DNA from: Hydrogenophaga sp. IBVHS1
GTDB taxonomy: Bacteria; Pseudomonadota; Gammaproteobacteria; Burkholderiales; Burkholderiaceae_C
DNA: 64,000 nt
NCBI RefSeq assembly: GCF_002127265.1
Contig: NZ_NFUU01000003.1
Span: 186,001 to 250,000 of the forward strand
Direction of reading: 5' to 3'
Made by a program: the position numbers and the translations under genes. The notes beneath the pieces are model-generated. The model was not told the origin of the DNA and searched no databases. It saw only the letters and a list, made by a program, of their open reading frames with translations. Below are positions 60,438 to 64,000 of the stretch, in pieces; position 1 is the stretch's first letter; each line of letters opens with the position of its first letter.

Positions 60438-62846
60438 ATGGCTTCGACTGACCAACACCCCTATCCCGCCGTGCCCGGCTCACGGGGCGCGCTGGCATTG
60501 CGCCGCGAGGCCGCCCTGTCCGAGCACATGCTTGTGACGAGCGAACGTTCATCGAACTCCGAGGACCGCATCGACATCAAGTCACTCTGGAACGCGCTCG
60601 TCCGGCACAAGGGCACCATTCTGGGCATTGCCGCCCTGTGCACATTGGCGGCCGGCGTGTACACGCTGCAGATCACCCCCCAGTACCGCAGCGCGGCCCT
60701 GCTGCAGATCGATCGCTCGGCGCAGAAGGTGGTGGGCTTCAACGCCGAGGCCGAGGTGGATGAAGGGCCGCTGGCCGATCAGCTCCAGTTGCGCACGCAG
60801 ATCGAATTGATGAAAAGCCGCAGCCTGGCCGAACGGGTGATCGATGAGCTCGGCCTGTACAAGCCCGCACCCGCCACGCCACCCACGGAGACCGCTGATC
60901 GGGCGCCCGCCTGGAACACAGGCTTCGAGCCGCTGGACGTGGCCCTGGGCTACGCCGGAGAAGGCTGGAGCCAGCTGCGCGCGCTGGTCTTCCCACCGGC
61001 CGATCCGGCCTCGCTCAGCCGAACGGCCACGGTGGCACGGTTCCAGCAGGCGCTCAGCGTGGAACCCATCCGCAATTCGCGCCTGGTGCAGATCCAGGTG
61101 CTCAACCCCGACCCGGAGCTGTCCGCCGGCATTGCCAATGCCATGGCCAAGGCCTTCATTGCCACCAACATCGAACGCAAGCTGCACTCGTCGATCTACG
61201 CGCGCCAGTACCTGGAGGGGCAGATCCGCGAGACCAAGGCCCGCCTGGAAGAGAGCGAGCGTGTCATCAACAACTACGCCAAGAAGAACGAGATCCTGAA
61301 CCTGGGCGACAAGGGCAGCGCGGCCACGCAAACCTTCGTGGACTTTTCTGCCGCGCTGGCCCGCGCCGAGCAAGACCGCATCCGGGCCGAGACGCTGTAC
61401 AACCAGGTGCGGCTCAATCCCGAAAGCTCGCCGCAGGCTGTGGTCAACGAGGCCATCCGCGCCTACAAGGAGCAGCGCGCGCGCCTTGAAGCCGAATACG
61501 CCAGGAACCGCTCCATCTTCAAGCCGGAATACCCCGCCATGGTGGCCGCGCGGGAGCAGATCGCCGAACTGGACAAGCGCATCGACACCGAGGTGAACAA
61601 CATCCTCTCCAGCATCCAGGGCCAGTACATCTCCGCCAGAAAGGCGGAAGAGCAGCTCAGGGCCAGGGTGGCCGGCAGCCGCAGCGAGGTGCTCAGCGTG
61701 CAGGACCGCAGCGTGGACATGAACCTGCTGAGCCGCGAACTGGACACCAACCGGCAGGTGTACGACAGCCTGCTGCAGCGCCTGAAGGAAGTGAACGTCA
61801 TGGCGGGGATCACCGCCAACAACGTGAGCATCGTCGACGAGGCTTCGGCGCCGCTGTTCCCGGCCAGTCCCAACGTCAAGCTAAATCTCGGGCTGGGCGT
61901 GATGCTGGGCCTGTTTCTCGGCATGCTGGCGGCCCTGCTGCGCGAGCAGATGGACGATTCCCTGAAAAACGCCAGCGAAATCGAAGCCCGGTACCAGTTG
62001 CCCCTGCTGGGCCTGATTCCATTCACCCGGCCCCAACGCGGCCGCAAGGAACCGGTGGCCCTGCTGGCTTACCGCGAACCGCGCAGCACGTTTGCCGAGT
62101 CCTACCGCTCCATGCGCACGGCGCTGCAGTTCAGCACGCCCGATGGCGCGCCGCAGCGCTTCATGGTGACGAGCTGCGGCAAGAGCGAGGGCAAGAGCAC
62201 CACGGCGCTCGCGCTGGCGATCAACTTCACCCAGTTGGGCCAGAAGGTATTGCTGATCGATGCCGACATGCGCAGGGGCTGGCTGCACAAAATGCTCAAG
62301 GTGCCCAATGACAGCGGCTTGTCCACCCTGCTGAGCGGGGACGTCGACACCGAGATGCTGATCCGGGACACCACGGTCAGCAACCTGTCCGTGATCACGG
62401 CCGGCCCGGTGCCGCCCGACCCGGTGGAGCTCCTGATGGGACCGCGGCTGGGCGAGCTGCTGGACCAGGCACGGGCCCTGGGCTACCAGCAGATCGTGAT
62501 CGACGGCCCGCCGCTGCTGGGCATCGCGGACGCGATCGTGCTGGGCAACCAGATCCAGCACATCGTGCTGGCGGTGAAAGCCGGCGGCACGCGCAAGGAC
62601 AGCATCAAGGACGCCCTGCGCCGCCTGCGCAACGCGGGGCTGGCACCGATGGGCATCGTGCTCACGCACGCCCGAAACGAACACGCGGGCGACTACGCCT
62701 ACGCGTCGTACTACGGCGCCAGCTATGGCGACCGGAACACGCCGCGCGCCACCAGGGCAGAACCGCTGCCGGACGCGAACACGCCGCCCCTGCCGCCGGC
62801 GGCCGGCAACCGCATCGAACCCACGCTGGGTCCCTCTGCGGTCTGA
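60438..62846 (+). CDS. Chain-length determinant / BY-kinase Wzc-like
   Basis: This is an 802-residue protein. A cytoplasmic tail is followed by a first membrane helix (about 60-78), a Wzz domain with long coiled-coil region (about 260-420), a second helix (about 470-490), and a cytoplasmic tyrosine autokinase: Walker A in CGKSEGKSTTALALA, Walker A' in LLIDADMRRGW and Walker B in IVIDGPPLL. A tyrosine cluster (DYAYASYYGASYGD) is near the C-terminus. Phosphorylation cycling with the downstream phosphatase controls polymer length. Confidence 0.92.
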   Translation: MASTDQHPYPAVPGSRGALALRREAALSEHMLVTSERSSNSEDRIDIKSLWNALVRHKGTILGIAALCTLAAGVYTLQITPQYRSAALLQIDRSAQKVVGFNAEAEVDEGPLADQLQLRTQIELMKSRSLAERVIDELGLYKPAPATPPTETADRAPAWNTGFEPLDVALGYAGEGWSQLRALVFPPADPASLSRTATVARFQQALSVEPIRNSRLVQIQVLNPDPELSAGIANAMAKAFIATNIERKLHSSIYARQYLEGQIRETKARLEESERVINNYAKKNEILNLGDKGSAATQTFVDFSAALARAEQDRIRAETLYNQVRLNPESSPQAVVNEAIRAYKEQRARLEAEYARNRSIFKPEYPAMVAAREQIAELDKRIDTEVNNILSSIQGQYISARKAEEQLRARVAGSRSEVLSVQDRSVDMNLLSRELDTNRQVYDSLLQRLKEVNVMAGITANNVSIVDEASAPLFPASPNVKLNLGLGVMLGLFLGMLAALLREQMDDSLKNASEIEARYQLPLLGLIPFTRPQRGRKEPVALLAYREPRSTFAESYRSMRTALQFSTPDGAPQRFMVTSCGKSEGKSTTALALAINFTQLGQKVLLIDADMRRGWLHKMLKVPNDSGLSTLLSGDVDTEMLIRDTTVSNLSVITAGPVPPDPVELLMGPRLGELLDQARALGYQQIVIDGPPLLGIADAIVLGNQIQHIVLAVKAGGTRKDSIKDALRRLRNAGLAPMGIVLTHARNEHAGDYAYASYYGASYGDRNTPRATRAEPLPDANTPPLPPAAGNRIEPTLGPSAV

Positions 62847-62856
62847 CAGAAGCGCC

Positions 62857-63324
62857 ATGACGCAGCCCAACTGGAGCCGTCTGCTGCCCGCGCTGCTGGA
62901 CTTCGAGCGTTCACCCGGCCGCTTTCCGGTTGCGCTGCGCGAGCCGCGCCCGCTGTTCGAGCACGTCGGCAGCGTGATGCTGCTCGCCGCAGGGCGACCA
63001 GTTGGGGGCTTGTCAGCTGCTGCCGTGAAGGGCCTGGAGCTGCACCGCGCGGCGCGCTTTTTTGTACGCACGGTGATGCTGCGCCCAGGCTCGGACCCGC
63101 TCACCCTGCTGGGCCTGAAGGCGGGGTTCGAGCCCGCGCAATTGCGCGCGCACTACCGGTTGATGATCCGCCTGACCCACCCGGACTTCCAGGTCGCCGG
63201 TGGACGCTGGCCCGCCGACGCCGCCACGCGGGTCAACCTCGCGTACGACATCCTCTCGCGAGAGCAGCCGGTGTTCATGGCGGGCACGTACCAGCTCGTC
63301 AACCCGAGGGGTGGTCCGCGATGA
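62857..63324 (+). CDS. Small J-domain protein in the exopolysaccharide operon
   Basis: This is a 155-residue protein. Its C-terminal half is a J-domain: LLGLKAGFEPAQLRAHYRLM, the HPD tripeptide in LTHPDFQ, and TRVNLAYDIL. The N-terminal half is unrecognised. J-domains stimulate Hsp70 (DnaK) ATPase, so it may direct DnaK to an exopolysaccharide component. It starts 10 bases after the Wzc-like gene and overlaps the phosphatase by 4 bases. Confidence 0.82.
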   Translation: MTQPNWSRLLPALLDFERSPGRFPVALREPRPLFEHVGSVMLLAAGRPVGGLSAAAVKGLELHRAARFFVRTVMLRPGSDPLTLLGLKAGFEPAQLRAHYRLMIRLTHPDFQVAGGRWPADAATRVNLAYDILSREQPVFMAGTYQLVNPRGGPR

Positions 63325-64000
63325 TCGATCTGCACTGCCACATCCTGCCGGGCATCGACGACGGGGCGAAGACGCTGGGCGATTCGCTGGCGATGGCGCG
63401 CATCGCCGTGGCCGATGGCATCCACACCCTGGCCTGCACGCCACACATCTACCCCGGCATGTGCATGAACGATGGCACGGGCATCGCCCACGCGATCTCC
63501 ACCTTGCAGGCCGAACTGGACCGGCATGGCATTGCGTTGAAACTGGTGATGGGGGCCGACGTGCATCTGGTGCCCGGCCTGATCGATGGGCTCAGAAGCG
63601 GGCGCGTGCCGACGCTGAACGGCTCGGGCTATTTCTTGCTCGAGCCTTCCCACACCACGCCGCCGCCGCGGCTGGAAGCGTCCGTGCTGGCACTGATCCA
63701 GGCAGGCTACACGCCCATCATCACGCACCCGGAGCGCCTGAGCTGGGTGGAAAGCCACTACCCCGTGTTCCTGCGGCTGATCGAGCATGGCGCCTGGATG
63801 CAGGTGACGGCAGGGTCGTTGACGGGCGTGTTTGGCAAACGCGCGCGCTACTGGGGCGAGCGCCTCATTGGTGAAGGCCACACGCACCTGCTGGCGACCG
63901 ACGCGCACTCCACCGGGCGGCGCCTGCCCCGGCTGAGCGAGGGGCTGGAGGTAGCGCGCCGCCTGGTGGGCAGCACCGAGGCGAACCGGCTGGTGAACGA
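63321..64000 (+). CDS. PHP-family protein-tyrosine phosphatase CpsB/YwqE-like (truncated by window edge)
   Basis: The first 226 codons of a PHP-domain phosphatase are present; the gene runs off the right edge. Metal-binding motifs are MIDLHCHILPGIDDG, TPHIYP, ITHPERL and TDAHS. Members dephosphorylate BY-kinases and thus regulate capsule/exopolysaccharide assembly. The ATG overlaps the J-domain gene stop (ATGA). Confidence 0.92.
   Translation, partial: MIDLHCHILPGIDDGAKTLGDSLAMARIAVADGIHTLACTPHIYPGMCMNDGTGIAHAISTLQAELDRHGIALKLVMGADVHLVPGLIDGLRSGRVPTLNGSGYFLLEPSHTTPPPRLEASVLALIQAGYTPIITHPERLSWVESHYPVFLRLIEHGAWMQVTAGSLTGVFGKRARYWGERLIGEGHTHLLATDAHSTGRRLPRLSEGLEVARRLVGSTEANRLVN

Noticed and set aside
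1-64000. CRISPR arrays, tRNA, rRNA or prophage genes
   Set aside because: I saw no regularly spaced direct repeats, no cloverleaf with CCA-type end, no rRNA segments and no phage structural or integrase genes in the window.

Overview
The window is GC-rich DNA (clearly above 60 % GC by eye) from what looks like a betaproteobacterium of the order Burkholderiales, most likely family Comamonadaceae (Hydrogenophaga/Acidovorax-like). That placement is an inference from gene content and order: narXL-narK1K2-narG, def/fmt divergent from lysM/dprA, a fused indolepyruvate oxidoreductase, and yajC-secDF. No rRNA, tRNA or CRISPR was seen.

Positions 1-9,000 hold anaerobic nitrate respiration and nitric-oxide defence. 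The 5' part of narG (cut by the window edge), two NarK transporters, a small cupin, and the NarX/NarL sensor-regulator pair are all on the minus strand. A perfect FNR-type box lies upstream of the transporters. An NsrR-like Rrf2 repressor faces a YtfE-type iron-sulfur repair protein across a strong palindrome. Between narK2 and narG are two long stem-loops that share a core in opposite orientation.

Positions 9,000-31,700 are mostly housekeeping: two small membrane proteins, pgk, a polymyxin-resistance-type locus (pmrA-pmrB-eptA with a divergent PAP2 phosphatase and a PmrA-type box between them), azlCD, fmt, a lipoprotein, def, a LysM protein, dprA, a DUF1631 protein, secF-secD-yajC, and an indolepyruvate ferredoxin oxidoreductase with a divergent Lrp/AsnC regulator.

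Positions 31,900-41,000 hold two surface-fibre systems lying tail to tail. The plus-strand system (31910-36409) has two paralogous pilin-like proteins, a small secreted protein, a PapD-like chaperone and a 655-residue predicted beta-barrel with a C-terminal SdrD/Cna-B-like domain in place of a normal usher. The minus-strand system (40299-36423) has one pilin, one chaperone and an 835-residue usher resembling the alpha (CS1/CFA-I) class. An orphan relative of the first pilin follows. Next comes an IS630-like gene whose frame is intact although all three expected DDE residues are missing. The first system is the best candidate here for something undescribed.

Positions 42,486-64,000 are one very compact plus-strand operon of 20 genes for a Wzx/Wzy-type exopolysaccharide: phosphoglycosyl transferase, GDP-fucose synthesis (gmd, fcl), flippase, polymerase, three glycosyltransferases, acyl and pyruvyl decoration enzymes, a GH16-like hydrolase, Wza, Wzc and a CpsB-type phosphatase (cut by the window edge). 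Several members are unexpected: a GMC-type oxidoreductase, an aldo/keto reductase, an N-terminally extended nitroreductase-family protein and a J-domain protein.
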